NCBI GenBank assembly: GCA_947627115.1
Contig: CANQUQ010000001.1
Location: forward strand, 272,039-336,038
Source of the DNA: an uncultured Acetatifactor sp.
GTDB taxonomy: Bacteria; Bacillota; Clostridia; Lachnospirales; Lachnospiraceae
Direction: 5' to 3'
DNA: 64,000 bases
Shown: one piece after another, positions 1 through 8,780 of the stretch
Layout: every line of letters starts with the position of its first letter
How positions within the stretch are numbered: position 1 is the first letter of the stretch
Translations under genes and position numbers: made by a program
Notes under the pieces: generated by a model
Told to the model about the DNA's origin: nothing
What the model saw: the letters and a program-made list of their open reading frames with translations, nothing else
Databases searched by the model: none

Positions 1-1749
1 TCCCTCCCATTCGAACAGTTCCCGGATCAGCTCCTCGTTAAAGGTGCAGGCCAGGCAGGTGCCGATGGGAAGCGCAAAGGCTTTCGTACCGCAGTCCATG
101 CGGATTCCGGCGGGACCGTCCGCACAGCAGCCGGCCGGAATACCGTATTCCTTCAGGCTCTCCGTCAATCCACCGAAAGCTCCTGCCGTACCGGGCGTGA
201 CCTTGGGGGAACACATTCCCTCGCCGCGCACGGCGCAGCACAGCTCCGAATCTGTGAGCTGGCCCAGAAATTCTCCCATAGTCACCCTGCCGAACACCAC
301 ATCCGCCAGCCGGTGGCCCAGGTCTCCGGTGTAAGGGTATTCCTGCGGCATACGCTCCCTGCGCCTCTGCGCCGGATCTACAGTTCGCAGGGCGGTGTTC
401 TCCCACGCTATCGCATAAGTACCGTCTTCCTTTTGTTCTCCGGGCCGCATATGCCTGAACTCCGTCACGGGGGCCAGCGCCTCCTCCAGCTGCTCCGTGA
501 CCACAAGCTCCTGCAGGGTCAGGCTGCCTGCAAATTCTGCGTCCCTGACATTTCCTCCGGCGTAGAACCGGTATTCTCCCGGCTCCAGCACAAAACAGGA
601 CTTGTGCCCGGTAATTCCGGCATCATCGTAGGATGCCAGATCCTTCCAGGAAACGCCCACCGTGATCTCCTGCCACTGTCCGGGCGCAAGACACTCGGTC
701 TTGCCAAAACCGCACAGACTGCGGGCCGCCTTTCCCAACAGTCCCTGGGGAGCCTGACAGTAGATCTGTATCACTTCCTTCCCGCTGACCGTGCCCGTAT
801 TCCTTACGCGGAACCGGAACTTGATACTGTTCTTGGATTTTCCCACATTGAGCGGTATCCCGTGATAGAACACCGGCGGCAGTCCCGCCATTTCCGAATC
901 CGTCTCAAAGGTGGTATAAGAGAGTCCGCTGCCGAAGGGATAAAGCACCTTCTCAGGCGCAAAGGTGGAAAAATAGCGATATCCCACATATATGTCCTCG
1001 GCGTACAGATTGCGCCTGCTGTCCCCGTAGTATTCTGCGGAAGGGTAATCTTTGATATCCCGCGCAATGGTATCCGTCAGTCTGCCGGAGGGGGATACTC
1101 TGCCGCTCAGAACGTCGATCACGCCGTTTCCGCCCTCCTGGCCGCCCTGCCATACATACAGCACCGCTGCAGGTCTGTATTTTTCCACCCAGCTCATGTC
1201 GATAATGTTGCCTACATTTAACAGCACCACCGTGCGTTTGAAGACACCGCACACCGTCTCCAGCATCTGCTCCTCAAGCCTTGTCAGAAGATAACTTCCC
1301 TCCGCAGCCAGATTATCCTTGTCCTCTCCCGCGGTCCTGCCTATAATTATGACGGCAGTGTCAGATTCCTCCGCGGCCTTCTGGGCAAATTCCCTGTCGA
1401 AGGGCATTTCCTCCTGGAACCAGGACTCCTGGGCCCAGCCGGAGCCCATCTCATAGGGGTGATCCTTCAACCACTCCCTGTAGCGCTCTCTCACATAGCC
1501 GTTCAGCACATAATCCTCGGATTGCTCCAGAGCTTCCGCAATTCCCACCACGTACGCAGTGTTCACCATACCGCCGGAGCCCGTTCCGCTCTTATAGTAA
1601 TTGAACTGACTGCGGCCGAAAAGGGCAATCCTGCTTCCACTGGGAAGCGGAAGAACACGGCCCTCGTTGCGCAGCATGACGATTCCCTCCGCCACGGCCT
1701 CCCTGGCCTTCTGAGCGTATTTTTCCGGTGAAAAAATATTGTCCGCCAT
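1..1749 (-). CDS. GH3 family beta-glycosidase, swapped domain order (3' end outside window)
   Basis: Glycoside hydrolase family 3 enzyme, which would release terminal beta-linked sugars from oligosaccharides. No signal peptide is seen, so it is probably cytoplasmic. The first ~300 residues match the usual C-terminal GH3 domain (REAVAEGIVMLRNEG near the start, later PFGSGLSYTTFE), a fibronectin-III-like segment follows, and only then the TIM-barrel domain begins (ADGPAGIRMDCGTKAF, then IGTCLACTFNEEL). This swapped order is known from Ruminococcus and Butyrivibrio beta-glucosidases. The 583 codons present stop inside the barrel, so the catalytic Asp lies beyond base 1. The ATG at 1749 is preceded by GGAGGT at good spacing. 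Family is certain; sugar specificity cannot be read. Confidence 0.93.
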   Translation of the reverse strand, partial: MADNIFSPEKYAQKAREAVAEGIVMLRNEGRVLPLPSGSRIALFGRSQFNYYKSGTGSGGMVNTAYVVGIAEALEQSEDYVLNGYVRERYREWLKDHPYEMGSGWAQESWFQEEMPFDREFAQKAAEESDTAVIIIGRTAGEDKDNLAAEGSYLLTRLEEQMLETVCGVFKRTVVLLNVGNIIDMSWVEKYRPAAVLYVWQGGQEGGNGVIDVLSGRVSPSGRLTDTIARDIKDYPSAEYYGDSRRNLYAEDIYVGYRYFSTFAPEKVLYPFGSGLSYTTFETDSEMAGLPPVFYHGIPLNVGKSKNSIKFRFRVRNTGTVSGKEVIQIYCQAPQGLLGKAARSLCGFGKTECLAPGQWQEITVGVSWKDLASYDDAGITGHKSCFVLEPGEYRFYAGGNVRDAEFAGSLTLQELVVTEQLEEALAPVTEFRHMRPGEQKEDGTYAIAWENTALRTVDPAQRRRERMPQEYPYTGDLGHRLADVVFGRVTMGEFLGQLTDSELCCAVRGEGMCSPKVTPGTAGAFGGLTESLKEYGIPAGCCADGPAGIRMDCGTKAFALPIGTCLACTFNEELIRELFEWEG

Positions 1750-1842
1750 AAATTGCTACCTCCATTCTTATGTCCCTTTGTGTGCTCCGGCACGCATACC
1801 GGTCAAAATTTAAAAGTTTACCTTCAGACCTATGCCTTTCCC

Positions 1843-2820
1843 TCACAGACATTTTTCGTCAGGATAGACCACGCCGATCTGCCTGCGGATCTCGTCCATG
1901 AACTCCATGATCCGAATCGTCTCCTCATGGGGCATTTGAGGACATTCGATATCCCCTTTTTCAATGGCCCTCACGCATGCATCCACCTCATATTCGTAGC
2001 CGGTGATCTGCTTTGGCGTCTCGTAGGAGGCGATCAGACGGTGATCCGCATTATACACCTGAATACCTTCGCAGTTGTTTATGTTCTGTACCAAAATATA
2101 ACCTTTTTCCCCGTAGACAGCGCCCTCACGGTTGGAGGCCGCCTGACAGTCCGCATGGATGACGGCCGCCCTTCCGTCGCGGTAGGTGAGGACCGCCGTC
2201 GTGACGGCATCCACGCCCTTTTCGGTCAGTACCGCCGAAGCGCTGATCCTCTCAATGTCGTCGCCGAAAACCATGGACGCAAAATTCAGGGGATAAACGC
2301 CGATGTCCAACAAAGCTCCCCCCGCCAGGGCAGGCTCCTGTATCCTCCGGATATGTGCGATGGGATAGGAAAGCGTCGCATACAGGGAAGCAGGCTTCCC
2401 GATCACACCGCTTGCCACGATCTCATCCAGAGTCCTCCGCATAGGCATATATCGGGTCCAGATAGCCTCCGCCAAAAGCAGGCCCTTCTCTTTCGCCATC
2501 CGCACCACTTCCCTTGCCTGAGCCGCGTTCTGGGTGAACGCCTTTTCCACCAGGACATTCCTGCCGTGCTCCAGACACAGTTTAATATTTTCGTAGTGGT
2601 GAGAGTGCGGCGTAGCGATATAGATCAGCTGTACCTCCGGGTCAGAGACCAACTCCTCATAAGACCCATAAGCCCTCTGAAAACCGTATTTTTCGGCAAA
2701 GCTCCGTGCCTTTTCCAGCGTTCTGGAGCCCACTGCAAAGGGGCAGACCTGCGGCATCTGCCGAATCGTTTCCGCCATCACTCCGGCAATGTTTCCGGCT
2801 CCCATGATTCCCATTTTCAT
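1843..2820 (-). CDS. Gfo/Idh/MocA family NAD(P)-dependent oxidoreductase
   Basis: Predicted cytoplasmic NAD(P)-dependent dehydrogenase acting on a sugar, polyol or related cyclic alcohol. The N-terminus carries a Rossmann nucleotide-binding motif (GIMGAGNIAG), followed by IATPHSHHY and VLVEKAFTQNAAQA, the place of the family's EKP motif; the EKA form is seen in the dihydrodiol-dehydrogenase-like branch. The second half is the alpha/beta substrate domain (AGGALLDIGVYPLN). I start at 2820 rather than 2865 because MKMGIMGAG has a GGGAG site just upstream and the 15 extra residues are unlike the family. Length 325 aa is typical. It follows the GH3 gene's direction and lies just upstream of it, so it may act on released sugars (inference). 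Confidence 0.9.
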   Translation of the reverse strand: MKMGIMGAGNIAGVMAETIRQMPQVCPFAVGSRTLEKARSFAEKYGFQRAYGSYEELVSDPEVQLIYIATPHSHHYENIKLCLEHGRNVLVEKAFTQNAAQAREVVRMAKEKGLLLAEAIWTRYMPMRRTLDEIVASGVIGKPASLYATLSYPIAHIRRIQEPALAGGALLDIGVYPLNFASMVFGDDIERISASAVLTEKGVDAVTTAVLTYRDGRAAVIHADCQAASNREGAVYGEKGYILVQNINNCEGIQVYNADHRLIASYETPKQITGYEYEVDACVRAIEKGDIECPQMPHEETIRIMEFMDEIRRQIGVVYPDEKCL

Positions 2821-2983
2821 GACCTGTCTCCCTTCTGCAATACCGCCGTCACAGAACCATGCCATGACCGCGGCAGATTGATTTCCTATCTGAGCATAAG
2901 TACAGTATACCGTACAATCGGCAAAATAGATAGTATTATTCAGATCATTACTTACATTTTTCCATGATTCGCGTTCAACAGTG

Positions 2984-3011
2984 ACGGTTCGAGCAGATTC
3001 GACATAAAATA
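2984..3011 (+). promoter_or_regulatory. Candidate sigma-K-type promoter for the collagen-like gene
   Basis: An AC dinucleotide at 2984-2985, a 17-base gap, then CATAAAATA at 3003-3011, which fits the sigma-K -10 consensus CATANNNTA. It lies about 30 bases before the ATG of the collagen-like gene. Sigma-K drives late mother-cell genes for spore coat and exosporium, which suits the downstream protein. Short motifs like this occur by chance, so this is a suggestion. Confidence 0.4.
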
Positions 3012-3040
3012 ATGGAAAGAAAACATTATGGGAATCTTAT

Positions 3041-4462
3041 ATGAACGGACCAAATTTTTTTCACAACAACAGCGACAACCGCTGCAGCAATGACAATTCC
3101 TGCAATTGCGGCCGCCCCGGATGCTGTCCTCCAACACCTCCCTGCCCTCCCGGACCATGCTGCCCTCCCGGACCTCCCGGACCTGCCGGGCCTGTGGGAC
3201 CTGCCGGGCCAAGAGGCCCCATGGGACCTATGGGACCCGCAGGGCCCCAGGGCAATGTAGGACCGGAAGGACCTGTTGGACCTGTGGGTGCCGCAGGACC
3301 CATCGGACCTGCAGGACCTCAGGGAATCGCGGGACCTGTGGGGCCCGCCGGTGAGACCGGGCCTGCCGGGCCTGTGGGACCTCAGGGCGAGATCGGAGCA
3401 CAGGGGCCTGCGGGCGAGACCGGACCCCAGGGACCTATGGGACCTCAGGGACCTGCCGGACCCGCCGGTCCCCAAGGACCTACCGGTGAGACCGGACCTG
3501 TGGGACCTCAAGGCGAGACCGGACCTGCCGGGCCTGCCGGACCGCAGGGAATCGCGGGCGAAACAGGACCTATGGGACCTGTGGGACCTCGCGGGCCTAT
3601 AGGCGAGACCGGACCCCAGGGACCCATCGGACCTGCCGGCGAAACAGGACCTGCCGGGCCTATGGGACCGCAGGGGCCCATCGGTGAAACAGGACTTACC
3701 GGCGCTGCTGGACCGCAGGGGCCTGTAGGACCCGCCGGACCTCAGGGACCTACCGGTGAAACGGGGCCTGCGGGAGCCACCGGGCCTGCCGGACCTGCCG
3801 GTGAGACCGGACCTGCCGGGCCTATGGGACCGCAGGGGCCCGTGGGACCTGTGGGACCTCAGGGACCTGCCGGCGAGACGGGACCGCAAGGGCCTGTGGG
3901 ACCCGCCGGTCCCCAAGGACCTGCAGGAGAGGCCGGGCCTGCCGGACCTGCCGGCGAAACAGGACCGCAGGGGCTCATCGGACCTGCGGGACCTCAGGGA
4001 CCTGTGGGGGAGACCGGGCCTGCCGGACCTGCAGGCGGCGTTTTGGGCTATGCAGACTTCTATGCTCTGATGCCCCCTGACAATGCCGATACGGTCGCTC
4101 CGGGCGGGGATGTGCGCTTCCCTCAGAACGGCCCCAACAGCGGCTCAGGAATTGCCCGCGCCGGTGCGGATACCTTCCGCCTTACCCAGATCGGCACTTA
4201 TCTGGTACAGTTCGCGGTAGGTACGAATCAGGCAGGACAGCTGCAGCTGACATTGAACGGCACGCCTTTGGCTTATACGGCGGTCGGCCGCGCCACAGGC
4301 GCATCCCAGATCATCGGTATGGCTATTGTGACGACCTCCTCCGTGAATTCTGTTCTGACAGTGAGGAATCCCGCCGAAAATCCGGCTGCGCTGATCATTA
4401 CCCCCACAGCCGGAGGCACCCGTCCTTCTTCCGCGCATCTTATCATCGTTCAACTGCAGTAG
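3041..4462 (+). CDS. Collagen-like (Gly-X-Y) protein with BclA-type C-terminal domain
   Basis: Predicted surface or exosporium filament protein of 473 aa. Residues 1-43 form a polar, Cys- and Pro-rich head ([11 protein letters not shown]). Residues 44-332 are about 96 uninterrupted Gly-X-Y triplets dominated by GPA, GPQ, GPV and GET, the signature of a bacterial collagen triple helix. Residues 333-473 form a compact beta-rich domain ([11 protein letters not shown], then [14 protein letters not shown]) like the trimerising C1q/TNF-like tip of BclA. There is no ordinary signal peptide, as in exosporium proteins assembled by the mother cell. The start has a weak GGGA site. A sigma-K-like promoter lies upstream and a strong hairpin follows. 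Family assignment is firm; spore location is inferred. Confidence 0.88.
   Translation: MNGPNFFHNNSDNRCSNDNSCNCGRPGCCPPTPPCPPGPCCPPGPPGPAGPVGPAGPRGPMGPMGPAGPQGNVGPEGPVGPVGAAGPIGPAGPQGIAGPVGPAGETGPAGPVGPQGEIGAQGPAGETGPQGPMGPQGPAGPAGPQGPTGETGPVGPQGETGPAGPAGPQGIAGETGPMGPVGPRGPIGETGPQGPIGPAGETGPAGPMGPQGPIGETGLTGAAGPQGPVGPAGPQGPTGETGPAGATGPAGPAGETGPAGPMGPQGPVGPVGPQGPAGETGPQGPVGPAGPQGPAGEAGPAGPAGETGPQGLIGPAGPQGPVGETGPAGPAGGVLGYADFYALMPPDNADTVAPGGDVRFPQNGPNSGSGIARAGADTFRLTQIGTYLVQFAVGTNQAGQLQLTLNGTPLAYTAVGRATGASQIIGMAIVTTSSVNSVLTVRNPAENPAALIITPTAGGTRPSSAHLIIVQLQ
3170..4036 (+). repeat. Collagen-like coding repeat tract
   Basis: About 870 bases of 9-base units coding Gly-Pro-X triplets, with larger blocks coding [12 protein letters not shown] units repeated many times. 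High identity between blocks would allow slippage or recombination, so the tract length is likely to vary between strains. It also creates long spurious open frames on the opposite strand. Confidence 0.9.
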
Positions 4463-4474
4463 ACCTTTGGCTGA

Positions 4475-4506
4475 GCGGCGGCCGGTGTTCAGGCACCGGC
4501 CGCCGC
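4475..4506 (+). terminator. Hairpin terminator after the collagen-like gene
   Basis: A perfect 13-bp GC stem (GCGGCGGCCGGTG at 4475-4487 pairing with 4494-4506) around a 6-base loop, 12 bases after the stop codon. No T-run follows, so termination may be incomplete or the stem may mainly protect the transcript. Confidence 0.65.
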
Positions 4507-4629
4507 AGTCATGTATTGTAATCCTGCACAGTCATGTGCCGCAATATTATTTTATACTTGACAATTCCCCGGATGGGTCATATAGTTATGAATGTTGCAA
4601 TGCAAAGGCACCATAAAAGGAGGAGAATT

Positions 4630-5202
4630 GTGAGAAAAAATTTACTGAAATTGGCGGCACTAACATTTGTCCTTTCCCTTACCCTGAGTTTTACAGGCTG
4701 CGGTTCTAAGGACACCAACACTTCTTCCGCTCCCTCGGAGAGCAGCGAAGAGTTAGACAACGGGACGGATATAGAATCCGAGGAGTCCCAGCCTCAGCCG
4801 GAGGTATCTGACGAGGAGAGCACAGATGCTGCGGATCAGGATTCTGAAGAGGCAGAATCATCCGATGACAGCGAAGAGCCAAGCCAGCTGGAGAAGGATC
4901 TGGAAGCTATGAATCAGGCGGCGGATCAGATGAGCAACGATGTATACACGGCAGAAGTATTGCTGGAGGACGGCAATGTCCTGGTATATCGCTACACCTG
5001 CGTAGAACAGCTGGATCTGTCTGATGAGAATGTAAAGGAACAGTTCCTGACTTCCCTGGAGACCGGACTGGACAACATGGAGTCCTCCTTCCAGACATCA
5101 TTGGAGGGTATGCGTTCTCAGTATGAAATGGACAATCTGACTCTGCGTATTGAATATCTGAATGCGGACGGCAGCGAGCTGATGACCAGAACGATCGAGT
5201 AA
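4630..5202 (+). CDS. Acidic lipoprotein, possibly DUF4854-like
   Basis: Small exported lipoprotein of 190 aa. A short basic N-terminus (RKNLLKL) and hydrophobic core end in a lipobox (LSFTGC), so it should be anchored to the outer face of the membrane. A linker of about 70 residues is rich in Ser, Glu and Asp. The C-terminal ~95 residues form an alpha/beta domain (YTAEVLLEDGNVLVYRYTC) that resembles DUF4854; function unknown. I chose the GTG at 4630, directly after AAAGGAGGAGAA, over the upstream ATG at 4534, which would place 32 unlikely residues before the signal peptide. It has its own terminator hairpins and looks monocistronic. Confidence 0.8.
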   Translation: MRKNLLKLAALTFVLSLTLSFTGCGSKDTNTSSAPSESSEELDNGTDIESEESQPQPEVSDEESTDAADQDSEEAESSDDSEEPSQLEKDLEAMNQAADQMSNDVYTAEVLLEDGNVLVYRYTCVEQLDLSDENVKEQFLTSLETGLDNMESSFQTSLEGMRSQYEMDNLTLRIEYLNADGSELMTRTIE

Positions 5203-5231
5203 TCGTGAAACAGCAGACTGTCTTCAGGAAA

Positions 5232-5256
5232 GGCCCGGCGTAAAATGCGCCGGGCC
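5232..5256 (+). terminator. GC-rich hairpin after the lipoprotein gene
   Basis: GGCCCGGCG at 5232-5240 pairs perfectly with 5248-5256 around a 7-base loop, 30 bases after the stop codon. It has no T-run and stands in tandem with the next hairpin. Confidence 0.55.
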
Positions 5257-5283
5257 GGTAAGGAAGTAATTCCAAATGTAATG

Positions 5284-5321
5284 GGAAGGTGCATTTTTTA
5301 GGACTGCGCCTTCCTGTTTTT
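5284..5321 (+). terminator. Rho-independent terminator
   Basis: GGAAGGTGCA at 5284-5293 pairs with TGCGCCTTCC at 5305-5314 (one G-T pair), followed by TGTTTTT. This is a standard intrinsic terminator for the lipoprotein gene. Confidence 0.75.
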
Positions 5322-5423
5322 ATGCGGTGAATTTGAATTTTTGAGAGTAATTGCAGGTTCCTTCTATCATCGCACAAATATCCTACTCTGTCGGGATGTC
5401 AATCATTTCCACCGCTGTAATTT

Positions 5424-5708
5424 TTAAACAGCTGCTTTAGAATGGTGTCGATTATCTGTTTTGATGATGCCGCCGGTTTTCCCGAAGCGTTTCTGTACGG
5501 CGATCATTTCCCCCGCCACTGTTTCGGAGTTACAGTTTATCCTCGTGACTATATATGCTTCCTCGGCTTCGCTCATCGTTTTATTCTGATCTGTGGCATA
5601 CAGCAGCGCCTGTTCCAAATTTATCAGCTTGATTTTGTCGGGGTTAAGGCAGTAATCAATCGAACGGAAAACATTATTATGTACCGTCCAATTTTTTATT
5701 GCCGCCAT
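5424..5708 (-). pseudogene. Truncated relaxase (mobilisation nuclease) fragment
   Basis: Only the first ~94 residues of a relaxase remain. The fragment starts MAAIKNWTVHNNVFRSIDY and contains INCNSETV and KRFGKTGG, the pattern seen at the N-terminus of relaxases of clostridial mobilisable elements, which normally run to 400 residues or more and carry HxH metal-binding motifs. Those motifs are lost here. The ATG at 5708 has an excellent GGAGGAAG site and overlaps the end of the mobC remnant, which keeps the usual mobC-relaxase order. It marks the left side of a decayed mobile element. Confidence 0.72.
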
Positions 5709-5926
5709 CGGTTCCTTCCTCCTCTCCAAGACAGACTTTCAGCAAAAACGTCTCGATTTCGGTTAGTATTCTGTCGTAGTTCGTCGCAAGAAGGTACTTT
5801 TACAGCGGATTCCGTTCCGAGGGTACGCAGATATTCCAACAGATTCATGCCGCATTTTTTCCTGTGGATGATGTTCTTTTTAGTCATATAAACTCTTACA
5901 TTGATTTCTTCGGTTCGTTTTTGCAT
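5696..5926 (-). pseudogene. Degenerate MobC-like mobilisation protein
   Basis: Remnant of a small ribbon-helix-helix relaxosome accessory protein that would help a relaxase nick the transfer origin. RTEEINVRV near the start and KKCGMNLLEYLRTL in the middle match MobC proteins. After DELRQ the frame appears shifted: a neighbouring frame continues with RILTEIETFLLKVCLGEEE and runs into the relaxase start, which gives a better family-like ending. A frameshift near 5770 is therefore likely. No strong ribosome site precedes the ATG. Confidence 0.6.
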
Positions 5927-6191
5927 TTTGCCGTTTCATTTGACTGTCTTTTTTGTACCCCTGCCCTTGAGTCTCACCGCAGGAGAGAGGTCATCGCACG
6001 GTCATATCCCCAATTGAACAGCTATTCAATTTCCCGCCCCGAAACAAAAGACGCTAGGAACAATAGTAATAGACTTTAAGCGGTTTTAATTAGTAGTCAA
6101 ATTTGACGATATACTTTTTTCCGTAATTTATGGCCAAAGTCAAAATAGACAACAAAAGCTGTCTTAAATGACCACGTTTTCTCTGCATTTG
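5927..6191. other. Non-coding gap, left part of the AT-rich island
   Basis: No convincing gene, RNA or repeat. Base composition falls from the GC-balanced core to strongly AT-rich across this stretch, so the junction with the cargo operon lies here. Confidence 0.5.
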
Positions 6192-6200
6192 TGGTATAAT
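6192..6200 (+). promoter_or_regulatory. Extended -10 promoter of the cargo operon
   Basis: TGGTATAAT: a perfect TATAAT at 6195-6200 with the TGn extension, 27 bases before the ATG of the HTH gene. No clear -35 box stands 17 bases upstream, which is usual for extended -10 promoters. Confidence 0.65.
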
Positions 6201-6227
6201 ACAAATAAAAGTTATGGGAGCAAACTT

Positions 6228-7334
6228 ATGGGAAAGTTGAAGAACAATGTTGACCATTATATGAAATTAAAAGAGATAAAGACGTATAGTCACTTGCTGA
6301 TTGATATTGCACACGAATTAGGAATCAAAGGGCAAGACACATATGATTTTGTAAAAAGGGAAAAATCGAATTTTTCAAAAATGTTAAACGACAAACGACC
6401 TCTGAAATATGAATTTATTATTCCTCTTGAAAAATTATTCGGTGTCCCATTGGCAAGATTATTGGATGAAGATGCATATAAATTGCCGGTAGAAAGAGAT
6501 AATGTGCCATTTAGCAAAGGCTTTAAATATTATGCATACAAAGATGACCCTAAACTTTATAAAGAAGAATTCAATCTTTTATTTGCAAAGGATGGAAAAT
6601 CAATCCTTACTCAAACAGATGAATTTGGGAAAACATTCCTTGATTATATAGTTGAATATCATTCGGTTAACGGTGTTAGATATCTTTACGATGAATATGG
6701 AATAACACTTAAATGGTCTCATAATCATTTTGAGTTCAGGAAAGATTCCGGCATAACTTGGATAAACTTTGAAAATTGCATGGAGTTTGCAAGACTTGTT
6801 GCAAGTATGAACGATGCAGAACTGTTCAATGGTATTTATGATTCATATAATATGTTTTTGTCAAGTGGATACTATGTTCCAAATAAAAGTATTTTCTGCC
6901 AAAGTGATTTTTTAGAAATAATGTTAGATAACGATACTTTATTTAATTCAATATTTGAAAGAAAACCATATGAATATGTATTGGCAGGAAGCCGTGTTAA
7001 GCGAGAAAAACAAGTTAATTCTATTCCATGCAATTTAATTAACCCGATAATAAATAATTGTCTAAGATATGCATTGGAACACTTGGACAAGTATAGGCAC
7101 AGGGCAATTGATATATTAAAATTTGGAATAAAACATAATAAAAGAATTATAGACAAAGTTGGCGCAGATACATATGGCATTTGTAATGAACTTGGCGGAG
7201 TGATAGATTCTGGACGAAAGGATCGGTTTAATTGTAATGTTGATGATATTGCCGTTTATGTTGACATAGAAGTAAACGACGATAAAATAAATGCTTTAAT
7301 AGAACAATTGCCAAAGTTCAAAAAAATATACTAA
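6228..7334 (+). CDS. HTH-type regulator with large C-terminal domain
   Basis: A 368-aa protein, first gene of the AT-rich operon. The N-terminal ~75 residues look like a helix-turn-helix of XRE type (SHLLIDIAHELGI, then KSNFSKMLNDKRPLKYE, then IIPLEKLFGVPLARLLDE). The rest is not recognised. One stretch (FGKTFLDYIVEYHSVNGVRYLYDEYG) reads like an ankyrin-type helix pair. It probably controls its own operon. The start at 6228 has GGGAG seven bases upstream and follows the promoter closely; the 20 residues before it would overlap the promoter. Codon use is strongly AT-biased compared with the flanking genes, a sign of transfer. Confidence 0.7.
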   Translation: MGKLKNNVDHYMKLKEIKTYSHLLIDIAHELGIKGQDTYDFVKREKSNFSKMLNDKRPLKYEFIIPLEKLFGVPLARLLDEDAYKLPVERDNVPFSKGFKYYAYKDDPKLYKEEFNLLFAKDGKSILTQTDEFGKTFLDYIVEYHSVNGVRYLYDEYGITLKWSHNHFEFRKDSGITWINFENCMEFARLVASMNDAELFNGIYDSYNMFLSSGYYVPNKSIFCQSDFLEIMLDNDTLFNSIFERKPYEYVLAGSRVKREKQVNSIPCNLINPIINNCLRYALEHLDKYRHRAIDILKFGIKHNKRIIDKVGADTYGICNELGGVIDSGRKDRFNCNVDDIAVYVDIEVNDDKINALIEQLPKFKKIY

Positions 7335-7351
7335 GAAGCGGAGAAACAAGT

Positions 7352-7993
7352 ATGTATCATTTTCAGTATGTTTCGAAAAACGAAATTGCACCGCTAAAAA
7401 AACAAATGATAGAATTGATTGGGTTGGTACAAGACGAAACCAGGAACTTTTTTACATTTCAATATGAATTTGTCGGTAGTGTAAAGCGGAATATGGTAAC
7501 CTGTGATGTTAATAGCAATATTGGATTTGATTTTGATGTGAATATTATGATTAATGACGATGGCGAAGAATATTCTGCTAAAGAAATCAAGCAGATACTT
7601 ATGAAAGCATTTAACAAATATGCATACAAATATAATTATGATTTTTGCGAGAATAGTACACGGGTGTTTACCATTAAAATGAAGGATAGAAAAAGTTCTC
7701 GAATATTGCATAGTTGTGATTTTGCAATTGTAAATAATTACGGCGCCAATCGACAAGAGTATATTCGGTTTGACAAAAAATCTAATTCCTATGGTTGGAT
7801 GGAGCAATCGGATGGGTTTTACCTTCTACCGGAGAAAATAGAATTTTGCAAAGATAATTATTTGTGGTCAGAAGTCCGAGAGACATACCTAAAAAAGAAA
7901 AATTATAATACCGACAAAAATAAAAAATCAAGGTCAATTTTTGCTGACGCAATACATCAGATTTGCCAGCAAAACGGGTACTTTGAAGAATAA
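7352..7993 (+). CDS. Nucleotidyltransferase-like protein (pol-beta superfamily pattern)
   Basis: A 213-aa protein with the metal-site pattern of the minimal nucleotidyltransferase fold: Gly42-Ser43 (EFVGSVKRN), Asp60 and Asp62 (GFDFDVNI) and a third acidic residue, Asp123 (HSCDFAIV). Members of this superfamily move nucleotides onto proteins, RNA or small molecules; toxin MNT proteins and CD-NTases of defence systems belong here. I cannot place it in a named family. It starts 17 bases after the HTH gene behind GCGGAGAAA, so the two are co-expressed. No membrane segment. The triad is seen; enzymatic activity is inferred. Confidence 0.65.
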   Translation: MYHFQYVSKNEIAPLKKQMIELIGLVQDETRNFFTFQYEFVGSVKRNMVTCDVNSNIGFDFDVNIMINDDGEEYSAKEIKQILMKAFNKYAYKYNYDFCENSTRVFTIKMKDRKSSRILHSCDFAIVNNYGANRQEYIRFDKKSNSYGWMEQSDGFYLLPEKIEFCKDNYLWSEVRETYLKKKNYNTDKNKKSRSIFADAIHQICQQNGYFEE

Positions 7994-8013
7994 GTAGAAA
8001 AGAAGGTGTTGGA

Positions 8014-8757
8014 ATGGGATTAATGCCTTGTCCAAAATGTGGGGAAGCAATCAGCGAGAAAGCAACGGTATGTCCATATTGTAATTCAAATATTTCAAAA
8101 AATAAGTTAATTATATGTGAAGATTGCAAAAAGGAATATGATATATCAATGGGAACTTGTCCCAATTGCGGATGCCCTAATCCGACTGTTAAACAAAAGA
8201 AGAAAAAACACAAAGGTGTAATGATATCCATAATTGTGTTTGCTCTGATTGTTGTCAGTGTATTAGGATTCGGCATTTTGCAAAAAGAAAAAGAACAGAA
8301 ATATTATTCAAATATGGCAACAGCGACTTTTACAATGCTTGATGGTGCCGCCAAGGCGGAAAATGCCGGAAACCTTATTAAGAGTGTTTGGTATAATGCC
8401 ATTTATGAAGAACAAAATAGCAAAACAGACCAATATACTATGAAAAACGGAAAGTTTGTCGATGATTTTAATGATGCACTTTCCAGGCTATTTGCAGATG
8501 AAAATTTCAGCAACAGTATTTCTGAAATAAAAACGAACCGATCCGAAGTTGCCGATTTAATGAAACAGTTGAAAGAACCACCGAAAAAGTATGAAGAGGC
8601 TTACTCAGTATTAAAGGTATGCTATGACAATTATTTGAAAATGACAAAAATCGTTATAAGTCCAACTGGAAGTCTTAATACATTTTCAGAGGATTTTAAC
8701 ATCTATGATAATGATATGGTTGATTCATATGAAAAAATGAAGCTATATTTAGAGTAA
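8014..8757 (+). CDS. Zinc-ribbon membrane protein
   Basis: A 247-aa protein with two N-terminal zinc-ribbon knuckle pairs (Cys6/Cys9 with Cys20/Cys23, and Cys35/Cys38 with Cys49/Cys52), a Lys-rich stretch, one transmembrane helix at about residues 68-88 (GVMISIIVFALIVVSVLGFG), and a helical domain of ~155 residues rich in Lys, Asp and Asn. The topology suggests a cytoplasmic zinc ribbon and an outer domain. Zinc-ribbon/TM proteins are common and of varied function, so nothing specific is claimed. It lies 20 bases after the nucleotidyltransferase-like gene in the same operon; in defence operons a membrane protein next to a nucleotidyltransferase can be the effector (inference only). Confidence 0.72.
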   Translation: MGLMPCPKCGEAISEKATVCPYCNSNISKNKLIICEDCKKEYDISMGTCPNCGCPNPTVKQKKKKHKGVMISIIVFALIVVSVLGFGILQKEKEQKYYSNMATATFTMLDGAAKAENAGNLIKSVWYNAIYEEQNSKTDQYTMKNGKFVDDFNDALSRLFADENFSNSISEIKTNRSEVADLMKQLKEPPKKYEEAYSVLKVCYDNYLKMTKIVISPTGSLNTFSEDFNIYDNDMVDSYEKMKLYLE

Positions 8758-8780
8758 CAATCAGAAAGGAGATACTATTT

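Noticed and set aside
1753..2967. 404-codon plus-strand open frame
   Set aside because: Antisense to the Gfo/Idh/MocA gene; no ribosome site or family features, and the opposite strand shows clear motifs.
3026..3916. 296-codon open frame on the minus strand across the collagen-like gene
   Set aside because: It is made of Arg/Ser/Gly repeats that mirror the Gly-X-Y codons, has no ribosome site, and the plus-strand frame is clearly the real gene.
3170..4036. Possible CRISPR-like repeat array
   Set aside because: The repeats are in-frame 9-base coding units without spacers of constant length.
4907..5377. 156-codon minus-strand open frame
   Set aside because: Mostly antisense to the lipoprotein and its two terminators; Cys/Pro/Arg-rich with no ribosome site.
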